A DNA stretch of 64,000 bases from Anisus vortex (taxonomy: Eukaryota > Mollusca > Gastropoda > Planorbidae): assembly GCA_949126835.1 (NCBI GenBank), contig OX421503.1, positions 4,581,457-4,645,456 on the forward strand, read 5' to 3'. The number at the start of each line of letters is the position of its first letter. Within the stretch, counting starts at the first letter, position 1. Positions 36,166-47,965 of this stretch are shown one piece after another. The notes under the pieces are model-generated. The model was not told the DNA's origin and did not search any database. It worked only from the letters and a program-made list of their open reading frames with translations. The translations under genes and the position numbers were made by a program.

Positions 36166-36629
36166 CATATATACATTTCTGTTCTCTTTGAAGGGCACCT
36201 GGTGACGAAAGGGGAGACAATGCACATATGAAAGAGAAAAAAAATAGAACAGAGTGATTTCTCTTAGTTTGTGAATGTATTTCCTGATATATTTATTTCT
36301 TTATATGTTTTATTTCAAATTATAATCATTACACTTCTAATAATATTGAATGCTTTGACTTACTTTCAATTTCATGAAACGATAGTATTAATAATGTCAG
36401 AAATTTTTTAATATATCATTTGAAAACAAGCAATAATATTTTGGTTTTAGAAATGATAAAGTTTTGATAAACAAAACAGTACACTATGGAGCTTATATAT
36501 TTCACATAGTGTCAAGATAATTTAAAAACAGTTACGGTTTCTATGTTCAAACTATAGCTATAGTGTTTTTTAACGCTTTTTAAATGTTTGAGCTAATGTC
36601 CTTCAATGTAATTTGTCTCTGTTTGGGTA

Positions 36630-36973
36630 GGAGAGAGAGAGATAAAGATAATGAGAGAGAGAGAAAGATAGAGCGAAAGATTGAGGGAGTAAAGTAGACA
36701 TTGTCGGAGTAAGAATTACTGATTTGTGAGATAATAATACAGGGTGATTATAATTAAAAGTATAAGAGAGAGAGAGAGAAAAAAAATGTTGAGAGAGGGT
36801 GAAATGATAGAGAATGAGAACGGTGGCCTTGCGGCAGAGCGTCCTAGGGTTCAAATCCTGGTGAAGATTAGTAGTTGTGCGCGGGACTGGGGGTGTCCCT
36901 GTTTCTACCCAGCTCTGATGGGTACCTGATTTTAGTTGGGGTAAAGTAAAGACAAATGTGCATAGTACTGTCC

Positions 36974-37015
<42 letters not shown>

Positions 37016-37085
37016 TGAGAATGAGAAAAAGAGAGAGAGAGAGAGACATAGAGACGTAATGAGCGAAAGAGAGAAAAAGAGAAAA
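36630..37085. repeat. GA-rich tracts around the SINE
   Basis: (GA)n at 36630-36670, 36763-36782 and 36979-37085. Long reverse frames of Ser/Leu here are composition artefacts. Confidence 0.8.
36822..36978 (+). repeat. SINE-A copy, 3' part replaced by (GA)n
   Basis: Head GGTGGCCTTGCGGCAGAGCG, B-box GGTTCAAATCC and the body to GTACTGTCCACAC. It then passes directly into (GA)n at 36979. Confidence 0.82.
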
Positions 37086-37287
37086 CGGCAAGAATGGTTA
37101 AACGGAGAAATAAAAATAAAGAAACGCTTTTATTAAAGAAAATACTTTCTGCTGTTTTACCATTCTTCATATTACATTATCATTAAGTAAGTAACCATGT
37201 TTCCCTAGCTAATAGACAATATCAAAAAGCTAAATGAAAAAGACCAGTATTGTATGTCCATCAAAAGAGTTCGTTAAATTGGTTGCT

Positions 37288-37520
37288 TTAATCGTTCGGC
37301 TGGCGAACCAAAGGTCCTGGGTTCAAGTACTGGTGGAGGCCTGGATTTCTTTCCTAAGTCTACCCAGATTCGATGGGTACCTGACCTTAGTTGGGGGTAA
37401 AGTAAAGGCGACTGTGCATAGTGCTGGCCACACACTCACCTAGTATGCCGTGTCCACAGAAACTGGTGAACGCTGCTTCACCGGCCCTATGTATCAATTT
37501 GGTCAAACGAGATGCTTTAC
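37288..37520 (+). repeat. SINE-A copy
   Basis: Head TCGTTCGGCTGGCGAACC, B-box GGTTCAAGTAC, full body and TGCTTTACTG tail. 37521-37865 contains a short GTGGGGCAACATTCAAT tandem and nothing else. Confidence 0.87.
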
Positions 37521-37865
37521 TGTCTATTTAAATTGCAGTCCAACATCTAAATGGGGCAACATTCAATGTGGGGCAACATTCAATGTGGGGCAACATTGTT
37601 AGGATATATCGCGTAGAATGGGGACATTGGTGTGGAAAAAAAAAAGGCCCAACTCCCATTCGTAATAGCATCTTAGAATCGCTGAAATTCAGTCTCTCGG
37701 CTGGGGCACACTGCGTAATGCGTAAAAGGTTTCTCTACTTGCGCATGGAGCTGCGAATATGTTTTTATGACCCTGGGCTTTTGTCCTACTAGTTCCTACG
37801 CTCATATATACAAATATTTCAATCACTTTAACCATTTATACAAATATCCCAATACCCTATTAAAC

Positions 37866-39598
37866 CAGGCGGTTGGCAACCTAAGGCACGCGTGCCAAAC
37901 TTGGCACGCAGAGCGATTTTCAATGGCACGCGAGAGACCTCCAAGAGATGTATTTTTTTGTATTGATTTTCCGGTTCTGAATGATGAAAAATTACCATTG
38001 AAGTCGATGTTTCTGAATGACTTAGCGACACATTTCAGTGAGTTGAACGCATTTAAAAGGACGTGGCCAAACAGCACTTGAATTGTTATATCAATGGAAT
38101 GGATTCCCTTATATCTTGAGCAAAATAATTTTTAAAAACATTTAACTATAAGTACTTCCCTTTATTAAGGCATATATTAAGATATATAGTTGGGCTTTTT
38201 AGTATATAGTTCGAGGCACTCCAAGCGGAGTTTTCTAAACAAAGGCAGGACTTTCAAATTCATGGGCTCATTTTTTCATACCTCATCTAGCCTAACTGGC
38301 TAGATCTTACTACAACCTTCTTAGATAATTTTTTAGTGGAGGGATATTGACGATTTTAAAACGCAGCCAGTGGATTTTTAAACATCCAAAAACAATGGGC
38401 ATCGAAATGCCAATTTGCGGGAAAATGAAGAATGAAGATGCTTCGGAAAGTTATCTGCTATTCTCAACTGTCAGGAATTCATTCGCTCTTCTTTCAGCTT
38501 TTGGTTCAACTTACACTTGTGAACAGTACTTATTGCACATGAAAGCTGTGTTAAGCATTTACAGAGGTTACTTACACTTCACTACTCAGAAATGACGTTT
38601 AATAGCCTATGTATCTGCCATTATAAATTAGCGAATAGCAGGACAAGGCGCTCATTAATTGACACAGACTAATTACATTTAAAATAGTTTTTATGCTCAT
38701 CTTCTATAACTAAACCTAAAAATAAGTTATTAGAAAACAAAATTTATTTTTATTAATTTAATAAATATAAGAGACTTTTAAAAGCATTATATTATTCAGT
38801 TATTGTAATTATTAGCCTAATGTTGAAAAGATAAACGTATTATGGTTAAATGGACAAACAATTAATGCAGCAACGTTTATTTGCAACTGTTTAACGTCAA
38901 TTAATTATATCTTTCTAATTAAATCTTGTGGTAATGAATACCATAATGCTGGAATAAAAATTATGAAAAGAAATAATAATTAATCAATAATAGTCAGTAA
39001 TATTTGGTATATTGCATAACGTGTTTGGCATCACTATTGAATCAAATTTAGAAACTTTATTTTAATTAATGGGAGATAATAAAACCGTTTTATTTGAGCT
39101 AATGCTTCTGATATTGTGTTACTTATTTTTTTTTTCAGAAAAATTCAAAAAAGACGAAATGGCCTACAACTTAGAACTTTATAATTACCAAACTGTAAAA
39201 AGTAGTTGAAATTTATATAAATATTATGTGACTAAAAATTATATGCACATTTCTTAAACATTACATTAACTACCCACTTTGTATGATTACTACGTATCAA
39301 TGCTGTTTTAAGATTAATTATTAAATCTTATAATTATGAGTATATTAACAGTTGCTAGATCATCATCTTGACAAGCAAATGATAATGTTTACAAATATTT
39401 ACCATAAATGTAAAAGTGTAGTAATTAAATTTTGTCTTTGGTATAAATGCAAATAAAAAGGATGATAATCACTAACATGTCTTATAAAAAGTAATTAAAC
39501 AAGTATAATAGAGCAGGTTGACATTTAGGCTGTTGGCACGCTAAAGGATTTAGAAATCCTAGTTTGGCACACCATTAGCAAAAGGTTGCCGACCCCTG
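37866..39598 (+). mobile_element. hAT-A element with transposase remnants, 1.7 kb
   Basis: Starts CAGGCGGTTGGCAACC and ends GGTTGCCGACCCCTG, the clearest hAT-A termini here. The flanks TATTAAAC and CCCTAAAC share the last five bases. The first 60 bp contain GGCACGCGTGCC and GGCACGC repeats, mirrored by TTGGCAC repeats at the right end. The interior carries two degenerate transposase pieces, then A+T-rich DNA. Confidence 0.85.
37959..38595 (+). pseudogene. hAT transposase pseudogene fragments
   Basis: 37959-38080 reads LPLKSMFLNDLATHFSELNA, a relic of the FLTDITxHLNxLNxxLQG motif of ZBED/GTF2IRD2-like hAT transposases. 38347-38595 reads YLLFSTVRNSFALLSAFGST then YTCEQYLLHMKAV, a relic of the C-terminal dimerisation motif (L..FGSTY.CE..FS.MK). 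The BED finger and catalytic core are missing, so it cannot encode an active enzyme. Confidence 0.82.
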
Positions 39599-39721
39599 CC
39601 CTAAACAATCTATATCAATATCGCAATCAGATATACAATCTATACTTTATACCAATATCTCAATCCTATATACCATCGAATCTCCTACGTAGAACACAGG
39701 ACTAATGCGAATACGTGGGAC

Positions 39722-39955
39722 AGATATCTTTAATTACAGGCCCTCAAGAAAACATGTCAGCAATCAAATGGCGCAAACTGACATGGTTCTGTCATCTGTT
39801 GCAACACAATAGCGAGACAAAAACAATCCTCCAGCGCACGGTGGAAGGTGGGCGTAGGAGAGGCCGTCAGCGGTGATGCTGGTTCCACAATGTAAAGTAT
39901 TGGACAGGGCTGAAGTTGACCCAACTATTGACAACCTCTCAAGAGCATTTACCAA
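39722..39955 (+). pseudogene. LINE-C 3' coding end
   Basis: Reads IKWRKLTWFCHLLQ, ETKTILQRTVEGGRRRGRQR, a stop, then NVKYWTGL, the same protein end as 31140-31700 but diverged. Confidence 0.78.
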
Positions 39956-39979
39956 AAATGGAGCAGCTAAGTTATGGTA

Positions 39980-40080
39980 TTTGGTTTTAATTGCTGTGTT
40001 GGCACGTTGAAAGAAATTAGTTGGTCTTGTATTGTACTTTGGGCACGCAGCCTCAAAAAGGTTCGCCATCACTGATCTAT
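39980..40080 (-). mobile_element. Terminal fragment of a second hAT-like family
   Basis: In reverse it begins CAGTGATGGCGAACC and continues with GAGGCTGCGTGCCC, a terminus style common in animal hAT elements. The left part merges with the LINE fragment and no second terminus is found. Confidence 0.5.
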
Positions 40081-40304
40081 AGCAATATCCCAAGTTTCCG
40101 GTGAAATAAGACTAATACGTTATTTCTACTGTCCTAACTGTCAACAACTGAAAGGTGGGGGGAAAAACCCAAGAAACAAAAAAATCTAGCCTCAATATCC
40201 CGAAATTGTATTATTGAATTGTAACTTGAAGCGACAGTGGAGTTGGGGGTCCTTCTATTGCTCAATGGGTTTTAAACACGACAGGAATTGATTAAATCTT
40301 GCAC

Positions 40305-40360
40305 CAACACACACACACACATATTATGTCAACACACACACACACACACACAGACACACC
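40305..40360. repeat. (CA)n microsatellite
   Basis: Two CA runs separated by ATATTATGTCAA. The rest of 40081-40727 holds a G run at about 40510 and no recognised gene. Confidence 0.9.
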
Positions 40361-40727
40361 CGCCTGGGCGCAGTGTCGGATCAACACCAATACCTTTGTC
40401 GGTGACAGCTTCCGTCAAAGCAAGTGTAGCGGTGACATGACAGTGCTACTTGTGACAAATCACGCGGCGGGGTAACATGGCACTTGGACTGTAATGCTAC
40501 TTGAAGGTAGAGGGGGGGGGGGGACACAGGATTCGACATGGTTAAAAGTGTTTAGTGAACAAGAATTAGTAGGGGAGGGAGAGGAGAAGTGATGGAGGTG
40601 GGCAGCATTGGGAGGGATCTAGTCTTATACTTGAGGCCTGCTAGCATATCCAATGAGTATTTTTTGCCACTTTTATTAACCAAAAGGTCTTTTTTATTAT
40701 CGTATGTTATACAGAACAAATACATTT

Positions 40728-40890
40728 AAGCACTCTTTCTTCCCGAGCGGCTTTTGGGCATGGAATGGGTTGCCTGGACAAAACAGGAAAATCAGTAGCT
40801 TAACATCATTTAAAACATATACAATACTAGACTCAGACCACGGATGAGCGTAGGACGCAATAATCTACTTTATTGAAGGAGCTAAGAAGA
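40728..40890 (+). repeat. LINE-B 3' end
   Basis: AGCACTCTTTCTTCCCGAGC, GGCATGGAATGGGTTGCC (relic of the SFFP...WNGLP coding end), then GATGAGCGTAGGACGC and AATAATCTACTTTAT. Confidence 0.8.
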
Positions 40891-41245
40891 ACTCGACTCG
40901 TAAAAGTCTATAATAATAACGAAAGAAATACGATATTAAAAGTTTGTTTCTTGTTTAAAAGAACGTGATTTCTATTTAGCAATTCGACATTTAGTTTTAA
41001 TTAACTACAATCCTCACATATATGGGTTGTTTTTTTATAATTATAATTTAGAAAAAATCGATACAACCTAATCGAAGATGTTAAAATGTTGTCATTTGTG
41101 AAGCTGGGCAGCTAATGGCGTCTTAATGCAGAAAATCTGAGAAAATCGATTCAAGCTATTGACAATGCTGGACTTAATTTGTGCTGTACTCTGTTGCACT
41201 ATTTAATTCACTGCAACCGGTCAACTTGAAATGACTATAAAACAC

Positions 41246-41549
41246 TAAAGACTTTAATAAGATGGATCGCTTGCTTTAATATTTCTGATATTTCATGACT
41301 CGAATGACTTCATTTGGAATTTTTTCGATTCCCTTTTTCACTGTACACTTCCGTTCTTTTTAATCGCTATGATTTTCTCAAATGAAAGATCAAAATTAAA
41401 GTCGAAAGTTGTATTTAGCGGAAACATTTAGGCAAACGTCGGAGCGTAGGAGTCATTTAAGACAGCGCTATTGGATTTTTACGGAAAAAAAAGAACATAA
41501 AATATGAGCTCTAAATATAGAGCAAGCGGTCCATCTTATTATAGTCTTA
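41246..41549 (+). mobile_element. MITE-A copy, about 300 bp
   Basis: Left block ACTTTAATAAGATGGATCGC and right block GCAAGCGGTCCATCTTATTA with ATAGTCTT. It keeps the undisturbed TTAA at 41457-41460 that is occupied in the copy at 656. No clear target duplication. Confidence 0.82.
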
Positions 41550-42140
41550 TAGGTAGCCGCCAACTACAGACTTATGGGAATAAGATCATAATAAGATCAC
41601 AATAAGATCACAAGCATTAACCCTTGACGGACCCCTGGAATAGAAGTTAATACAAAATAAAACTACTCCTCATTAACTCTTGTTAAGTTTACGTGCATTC
41701 AAAATGAATGCTCCTTTATAAACATTTTATATACATATCTAAGTGAGTATTTTGAAGAACTGGTTTAGTAATGCAAGGGTTAAGGTTAATTTCATACATT
41801 TTTTTACATAATTTAGCAGAAAAAATTTTTAGTTTGGCTAAAAAAGACTAACACATTGGCCTTCTGCTTCAACTTTGGCCGTCTCTTAAGATCTGTAGGG
41901 TAGGTGGCGGTCATGAATGTGATAATTTTCTATAGGTCTCCTGCCGACCTTACTACTTTTGGTTAGAAGTTGAGTCCCCAAGGTAATGTATTTAAAGACC
42001 TATTTTTATGATCTGCTTATAAATTCCATCTGTGGCTAAACTCAAAGTTTGCAGCCGACACGTCTTCATGCTTGAGAAGTTGGTCTTTCTGAGGGAAATA
42101 CCAGAATGACATGAACCATTTTGTTTATCAGGTCGTCTTA
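41550..42140. other. Nothing recognised
   Basis: A short AATAAGATCAC tandem at 41580-41615, otherwise unassigned A+T-rich DNA. Confidence 0.5.
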
Positions 42141-42345
42141 TCATATCTTATATGTTACACAGGCTCTTTCTTTAGATAAACTTATTGCGACCTACGCCCA
42201 ACCGCGGTTTCTAGTCTAGTCCTGCATTTTGTTTAGTGATTTAAATGATGTAAAGTTACTGGTTTTCCTGGTTTGTTCAGGCAACCCATTCGATGTCCGG
42301 ATGCCACTCGGGAAAAAAAGTACTAATGTGCATTTGTTCTCGCCT
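42141..42345 (-). repeat. LINE-B 3' end
   Basis: Reverse copy: ATCTTATATGTTACACAGGC, then GTTACTGGTTTTCCTGG, GGCAACCCATTCGATG and GCCACTCGGGAA. Confidence 0.8.
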
Positions 42346-42504
42346 TAGGGATAAGGAACGTGTTTTTTGTCCTTATGTTTATTAAAATTTGAGCATTAAA
42401 AAAAAACTGGTTCCAGTAAAGGGGTTTGAGTTAATGTTATTATATTTTTTTAAACATTTCAGATGAGACAGTGAGAAAATCTGAGAAAAAATACATACTA
42501 ATAC

Positions 42505-42600
42505 ATCTGCCACTGCAATTCCACCAAGAGCGCACTGAGCATGCTACATTTAATAGCATGGATAGAAGCGCTATAAAAATGAACATTATTATTAATATTC
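42505..42600 (+). repeat. L2/CR1-like LINE terminal tail
   Basis: The block GCATGGATAGAAGCGCTATA followed by AATGAACATTATTATTAAT, with a short ATT array. It is inverted relative to 49060-49150. Nothing is recognised in 42600-43398. Confidence 0.6.
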
Positions 42601-43403
42601 ATTACTTCTAAAATCATAACGTTTTATTCAAAACTCTACAAAAATACAAAAACTATTACTATAAAAACAGTTTAAATATATCATTGTTACAGAAACTAGC
42701 AGATATGTGGCTATTTGTTTAAAATTGTTTTTCTCAATTAACTGGTAACAGTAAAGAGAAGACTTCAAAGACTACATAGTGTTGTCACCAACAAGACCGT
42801 AACTATCTCTCAGCTGATATGTTATGCTCGAGTGCACAGAATCGTTTAATGAGTTCTGGTGGAAATACAAACGTGCAAACGAAATGGAGGGGAAGAAGCG
42901 GCAAAATTAACGACACAATGGCGTGACGTGAACATGACGTGAAATACCCGTGAAACTTTAATTGATGAGGTGTGGAATGACGCAAGCCTGCTGCCGGAGG
43001 TGACCTGGTCATTAAAACATAATATCTGGTCAACGTTTGCCTAACATGAGATTATGACAAATAGTATAAAAATACAGTAATAAAAGCCAACTCGAGCTAC
43101 TCTACCTGACTCTAAAGCCTCATATTAAGAAGTCTTAATGAAACATGTCCTTTTTGGTTCAATGCATACATGAACTTCTGGTTTATTTCCGTCAACAAAC
43201 TTTAACTAAGTTTTTTCGATTTTTCGAAGTATAGCTTTTAGAAATATACAAAGTCAACTATATTTGTTATCAAAATATCTGTATTAAACATCAAAAGAGA
43301 GTAAGCAATAATTAATGATCGACGTGTTAGTCGCGTTAGGGTTTATTAAAATGTGTTAGTTTACAACTAACATACACTAAACTAAACTATATGGGTCAGC
43401 TGT

Positions 43404-43610
43404 TGTTGCAATCATTATGTTTATTTGTTGTGTTGTTTTCCATTGTATGAACTGTGAGAGTGCTGCCCCTTTTGTTGTTGACCCACAATCCCCTAGTATG
43501 TTAGCGACGTCCTTGTTCTACCATTTTGAATGTACTAGTCTTCATTACATAATAAAGTCTGAGTACAATATTATTATACACTACCTCTTTGCGTTTCTCG
43601 ATTTATTACA
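43404..43610 (+). mobile_element. Solo LTR, 207 bp
   Basis: TGTTGCAATCATT to CGATTTATTACA, with AATAAAGTCTGAGTACA near the end, flanked on both sides by GCTGT (43399-43403 and 43611-43615). A perfect 5-bp duplication and TG...CA ends fit an LTR retrotransposon. No internal region is present. 43611-43960 holds nothing recognised. Confidence 0.85.
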
Positions 43611-43961
43611 GCTGTTAATGCATACATGTACCTACGGTTCACTTCCGGAAACTATTTAATTGAAATATCCTACATTTCAATTAATAATTCTTCGCATCTG
43701 ACGCATATAATCAATCGTTTACATTCGGCAACATCTTTTGGAAATGATATTATCCCCTACATCTTTTCTTACACACAGAACAACAACGCAACACATAGGC
43801 ATGTTTTGTTAATAAATTTACGAATAAGACCGGAAGTGTTGGAATACACTGAATTCTTAGGTTCACCATGCATGCATAATCGTTTAGACTTGTAATTATT
43901 GTGAACGTTATGTTCTGGCTAGAGTATACAAATATATTATAGCTATGTATCTATTTAAGTG

Positions 43962-44140
43962 GCACAGTGTCCGAGAGGTAGCGCGATTGACTGGCGTACC
44001 GAAGGTCAAGGGTTCGAATGCTGGTAAATGCTATGATTTATTCCCGACTCTGGAGGTTGTCATCGAGTCTACCCAGCTCTGGGTAAAAGCATATTATGTG
44101 AATTGTGCTGGCCACATAATCCTTCTAGTAGGCCGTTGAC
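43962..44140 (+). repeat. SINE-A, 5' part of a split copy
   Basis: Head GTGTCCGAGAGGTAGCGCG, B-box GGTTCGAATGC at 44011 and the body to GGCCGTTGAC, where the hAT-E composite interrupts it. The copy resumes at 48760. Confidence 0.88.
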
Positions 44141-45677
44141 TAAAGACCGACCGAAACCAAATTTTTAGTTTTGGCCGAAAACGAAACCATACCGAATATT
44201 ATACATTGACTTTCGGCCGAAACCGAAGCCGAAACCAAAAGTTTAACTACAACTTCGGCCGAAACCGAAAAATAAACCGAAAATGCGAAACAAATGATTT
44301 CAAAAGACTGCACATTAATGTTTAATAATAACTAGTTTATGGGCACTCTATTTGAGTAAACCATTCTTTGGAGTGATTAGATAATCCGTTATTATTAAAT
44401 TTCTGTCTTCTACTTCATATTAGGGATGTTAATATTCTTTTCTTTTCTCAAAACCTATTTTCGGTTCTAAATATCATTTTTTTTTAACCTATTTTCGGTT
44501 CCCCCGCTCCGCACCCGCGCAAAGTAAGTTATAGTTTGGAAAAGACAAATTTGCATTGATTATACTAAAAAAAATAATACGAAGGACCATTGATCCTTAG
44601 AACGTGGTGAAATCTTTAACAAAATAGTTGATTTTGTATTAGTAGAAGTCAAAAACTGTAGTGTCATGAATTTAGACGTTTATAATTATAATATAAATCA
44701 GTGGATTTTAGATCTATATGTTACACACATTAAAAGAATATTTCTAGAATATTAATAAAATCCCAGACACATCTATCTAGGGTTGGCAGACGTCCGGCAA
44801 GAAAATTAACCGTTTTTGCAAAGAACCTTACATGCGCTGCAAAATATTTTTTTTAATTGCCCAAGTTTCTTTTCAGTCTACATTAAATAAAATGTTGGGT
44901 CAGTTTTACTAATATACAATTATGACAGCCAATGTAATAAAACTGAACTGATTGTGGATTGTGAAACACTAAATATGTCATTCTTTTTGTCTCTCTATGT
45001 CCTCATTTTGAAGTCCACGTATCTCGCAACCTTACGTCTATCGGGTCTGTTTGTCTGTTAAAAAAGCGTTCAGTATCAGTGAGGAAATTCCAGTTTATTT
45101 CTTTTCGAATATGTAGATCAAATGGCTTGGCCGACGACTAGCGTTAACATCTGCATTTGCTGTTGTATATGTTTGTATCGCGAATTCACAATCAATATTC
45201 GGAATTTGAGAAAAAAACGAAAAAAAAACTAACTATAATTCGCTTCTGACAGACGAGTGTTTGCAAAGAATATAATGTTAAGAAAATGTTTTGTGCTAAT
45301 CAAACAGAGTTTACAAATATTTCTTCAGATAAAAAGATAAATACTTCGTGGGACAGTTATGAATGATTTCCTCCCGAAATCCGGTTTTCGTTGAACATCC
45401 CTACTTCACACAGATTAATTCACAACAGTTTTAAGTAAATGAAAGTATCAATAAGCAGAGTAATAGATGTAGCAATAGCGTAGCATTATGAATTTTGAAA
45501 GTTAAAATAGATATTCGGCAGATGACCGAAAGTCAATATCAGTTTCGGTCGAAACCGTAAACAAACCGAAAACTAACCTTTTGGTCTTCGTCCGAAACCG
45601 AAAACACGCTGAAAAAAGGTTTTTGCCTATTTTTGGCGCCAAACACGAAGCCGAAACCGAATTTCAGTCGGTCTCTA
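44141..45677 (+). mobile_element. hAT-E copy 1
   Basis: TAAAGACC start and GGTCTCTA end. Subterminal zones are full of CCGAAACC motifs. It carries a nested 983-bp element. Its right flank (CCCGACAT) does not duplicate its left flank. Confidence 0.82.
44421..45403 (+). mobile_element. Nested hAT-like element N, 983 bp
   Basis: Begins TAGGGATGTT and ends AACATCCCTA. The flanks CTTCATAT and CTTCACAC agree at 6 of 8. A 242-bp relative sits at another place in hAT-E copy 2. No coding frame is seen. Confidence 0.68.
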
Positions 45678-45768
45678 CCCGACATTGAAAAATTAGAGAA
45701 GTGGGCAAGTCGCTCGTTAATTGATTTGCTAATTACACTCAAAAGAGTTTGTATGCGTGTCTTCTTTA

Positions 45769-45892
45769 ATGGGCCGTATTGCTGATGAGAGTTAACACCC
45801 TTGCCCCTTATACAAGTCAATCTTTTATGACTGACTTGTAAATTTACATATAAGGGGCAAGGGTGTTAACTCTCATCAGCAATACGGCCCAT
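45769..45892. mobile_element. 124-bp fold-back element with perfect 44-bp arms
   Basis: The left arm 45769-45812 (ATGGGCCGTATTGCTGATGA...) is the exact reverse complement of the right arm 45849-45892, around a 36-base loop that itself pairs CAAGTCA with TGACTTG. TA flanks it on both sides (45767-45768 and 45893-45894), as for Tc1/mariner-type insertions. A half copy is at 32812-32882. The short frames on it are not genes. Confidence 0.88.
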
Positions 45893-46489
45893 TAGACATA
45901 AATAGTCTATAATTATTTTTAATTTTTTTTTATTTTGTGTATTATTTTATAAAAATAATTGGCTTATATGCTAGCATTATAGTTTGTAATTGTTGGAATT
46001 ATTAATGTTTTTAAAAATGTCCTTAAGTCGACTTAAACAATTAATGCATCAAATGTTTATTTACAACTGTTTAACGTAAAATAATTTTATTTCTTTAATT
46101 ACTAGTTGAAATAAATACCATAATGCTAGATTTATTTTAGGAAATAATAATTAATAAGTAATAAAAGTATTATTACAAAACATAGCTTGTTTGGTATCAA
46201 TATAGAATCAAATGTTGAAACTTTAATTAAAGGGAGATAATTAACCCATTTTTATTTGCGTTAATATTTCTAAATGTTTTCTATTTTCTCTTTATTAAAA
46301 AAATATGACTTACAATATAAGTTTTAAAATTATAAAACTACAAAAACAAAATGTTGAAAATTATATAAATAATATTATATAATTGAAGAAGTTATATGTA
46401 GGTTAAAAAAAATTGAACAGTACATTAACTACCCACGTTGTATGATTACAAGGTATTCCATTCCTCTTATCTTTGATGGTAACACATTT

Positions 46490-47150
46490 TGTTTCTCGGC
46501 CTTTTGGCTAGGTACGATCACTCTGGCTTCCTCACACAATGTGTAGAACTTCTCCGCCTTGTGCGATTAGATTTTTCACAACTGTGTAAGGGGCTGAGTT
46601 ACCCCACCCCCCGAGCTACGGCTCTCATAACTATACGATGCCTAGTAGGCCCAAAGGTGGGGCAAGGAGATCAAACTCCGCCGCGCCTCCTACCGGAAAT
46701 AAAAAATAAAAAAACTGGATGAGATAAAAATATAATAATGGAGTCTCTACGCGATGTGTGGGACGTCCAGTCACTGCGATCGCTTCTAGGCTTACTGTCT
46801 TGGATCAGAGTGTCGTATATTCTTATTCGCAGAAGGCGGTCAAGTTGGCACCTGGGTGGAACGGTTGTGACAATACACCCGGTAGCGGTATGTTGTTCGT
46901 GCCTTGCGAGACAAGGAGCTTTCTCAGGTTTTTCGCATTGGCTCCCATTCATGGTCGGTCTGGACTACAGCTGGTCTGCATTCGGCTCTCATGCTTGACG
47001 TAAGAGTGATTGAGCAGAGGGCAGAACTAGCTGATCCACGACTGGTCAGTATTGTTATTAGTGAAGTTGTCGATACCATGCGACATTTTAAACGCCGAAA
47101 GGTCCACATGAGGAGCAATGAGTTCGAAAGAGCCCCAGGCGTCTCCTAAT
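46490..47150 (+). other. G+C-richer insertion starting with a U2 snRNA-like motif
   Basis: It breaks the hAT-A remnant and is clearly richer in G+C than its surroundings. At 46493-46510 it has TTCTCGGCCTTTTGGCTA, identical to 18 bases near the 5' end of U2 snRNA, and the match stops there. Several overlapping frames of 65-95 codons run through it and none is recognised. It could be a snRNA-fused retroposon, a fragment of an element that uses U2 genes as target, or another unknown repeat. Confidence 0.5.
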
Positions 47151-47455
47151 GGAAAACAAATGAATTTTAGCAGATGCTAAAATTAAATCTAGATAACTGA
47201 ATTTAAAAAAATTAGACATTAACCATTAATGTGAATGTTCAGGATTGAAATTATTTGCTATAAACGCAAAAAGAAAAACGAAAGATGATTATTACACTAT
47301 AACGATTTTCTCTATAAAGTTATTTTGATTTTGACCTTGGTATTGTTATGGCGTTTAAAAAAAAATATCTGATAAAAATTTTAAACAAATATATAGTAGA
47401 GCAGGTTGGTTTACAGGCTGTTGGCCGCCCTTTTGCCGACCCCTGATTAAGACAA

Positions 47456-47940
47456 ACATAACGCACTGTGCCCACACCAACATTGCTTCTGGAAAAAACA
47501 GGTAATGTGAAACTCAATTACGACCCCTGATCTAGACAAACTTAATGCACTGTGCCCACACCAACATGGATTCTGGAAAACAACAGATCATGTGAAACTC
47601 AATTATTAGACTCAATAGATGACTTGTCTAAGGGATTAGATAATAACAACCAAGTTGATGCTATAAAACTTTATTTTTCCAAAGTATTCGATACAGTTCA
47701 TCATTCTAGTTTTCTAAAAAAAAAATATTTTGGCATCTCTGGTCTCTTACATCTGTTGATACAAGACTTTCTCATAGGCAGAGAACAAACTGTGGTAATA
47801 AATGGCTCTAAGTCATCACCAATAACTGTAAACTCAGAATTTCCACAAGGAACTGTTCTAGGACCCCTACTATTTCTAATTTATATTAATGACTTACCAA
47901 ATTGCATCATCACAGGATCAACCGTAAGACCTAGATGAAC
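47456..47940 (+). pseudogene. Non-LTR retrotransposon RT fragment
   Basis: Reads HQHGFWKTTDHVKLN, IDDLSKGLDNNNQVDAIKLY, FSKVFDTVHHSSFLKK, YFGISGLLHLLIQDFLIGRE and FPQGTVLGPLLFLIYINDLP. These are consecutive blocks of a CR1/Jockey-like RT palm, cut before the YADD motif. F where G of GVPQG is expected, and other changes, mark decay. At its 5' side about 65 bp (47456-47515) is repeated at 47522-47600. Confidence 0.9.
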
Positions 47941-47965
47941 TACAAAAATGGGAATCCAACTAGAG

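Larger units (their letters stand above)
45680..47453 (+). mobile_element. hAT-A remnant inside the composite
   Basis: Blocks such as TATGCTAGCATTATAGTTTG, GCATCAAATGTTTATTTACA and a terminus GCCGACCCCTG at 47453 match hAT-A at 38600-39598. The left terminus is lost at the junction with hAT-E copy 1. It is interrupted at 45769 and 46490. Confidence 0.75.

Noticed and set aside
36603..37170. Long minus-strand frames of 162 and 100 codons
   Set aside because: They read through (GA)n tracts and a SINE body on the wrong strand.
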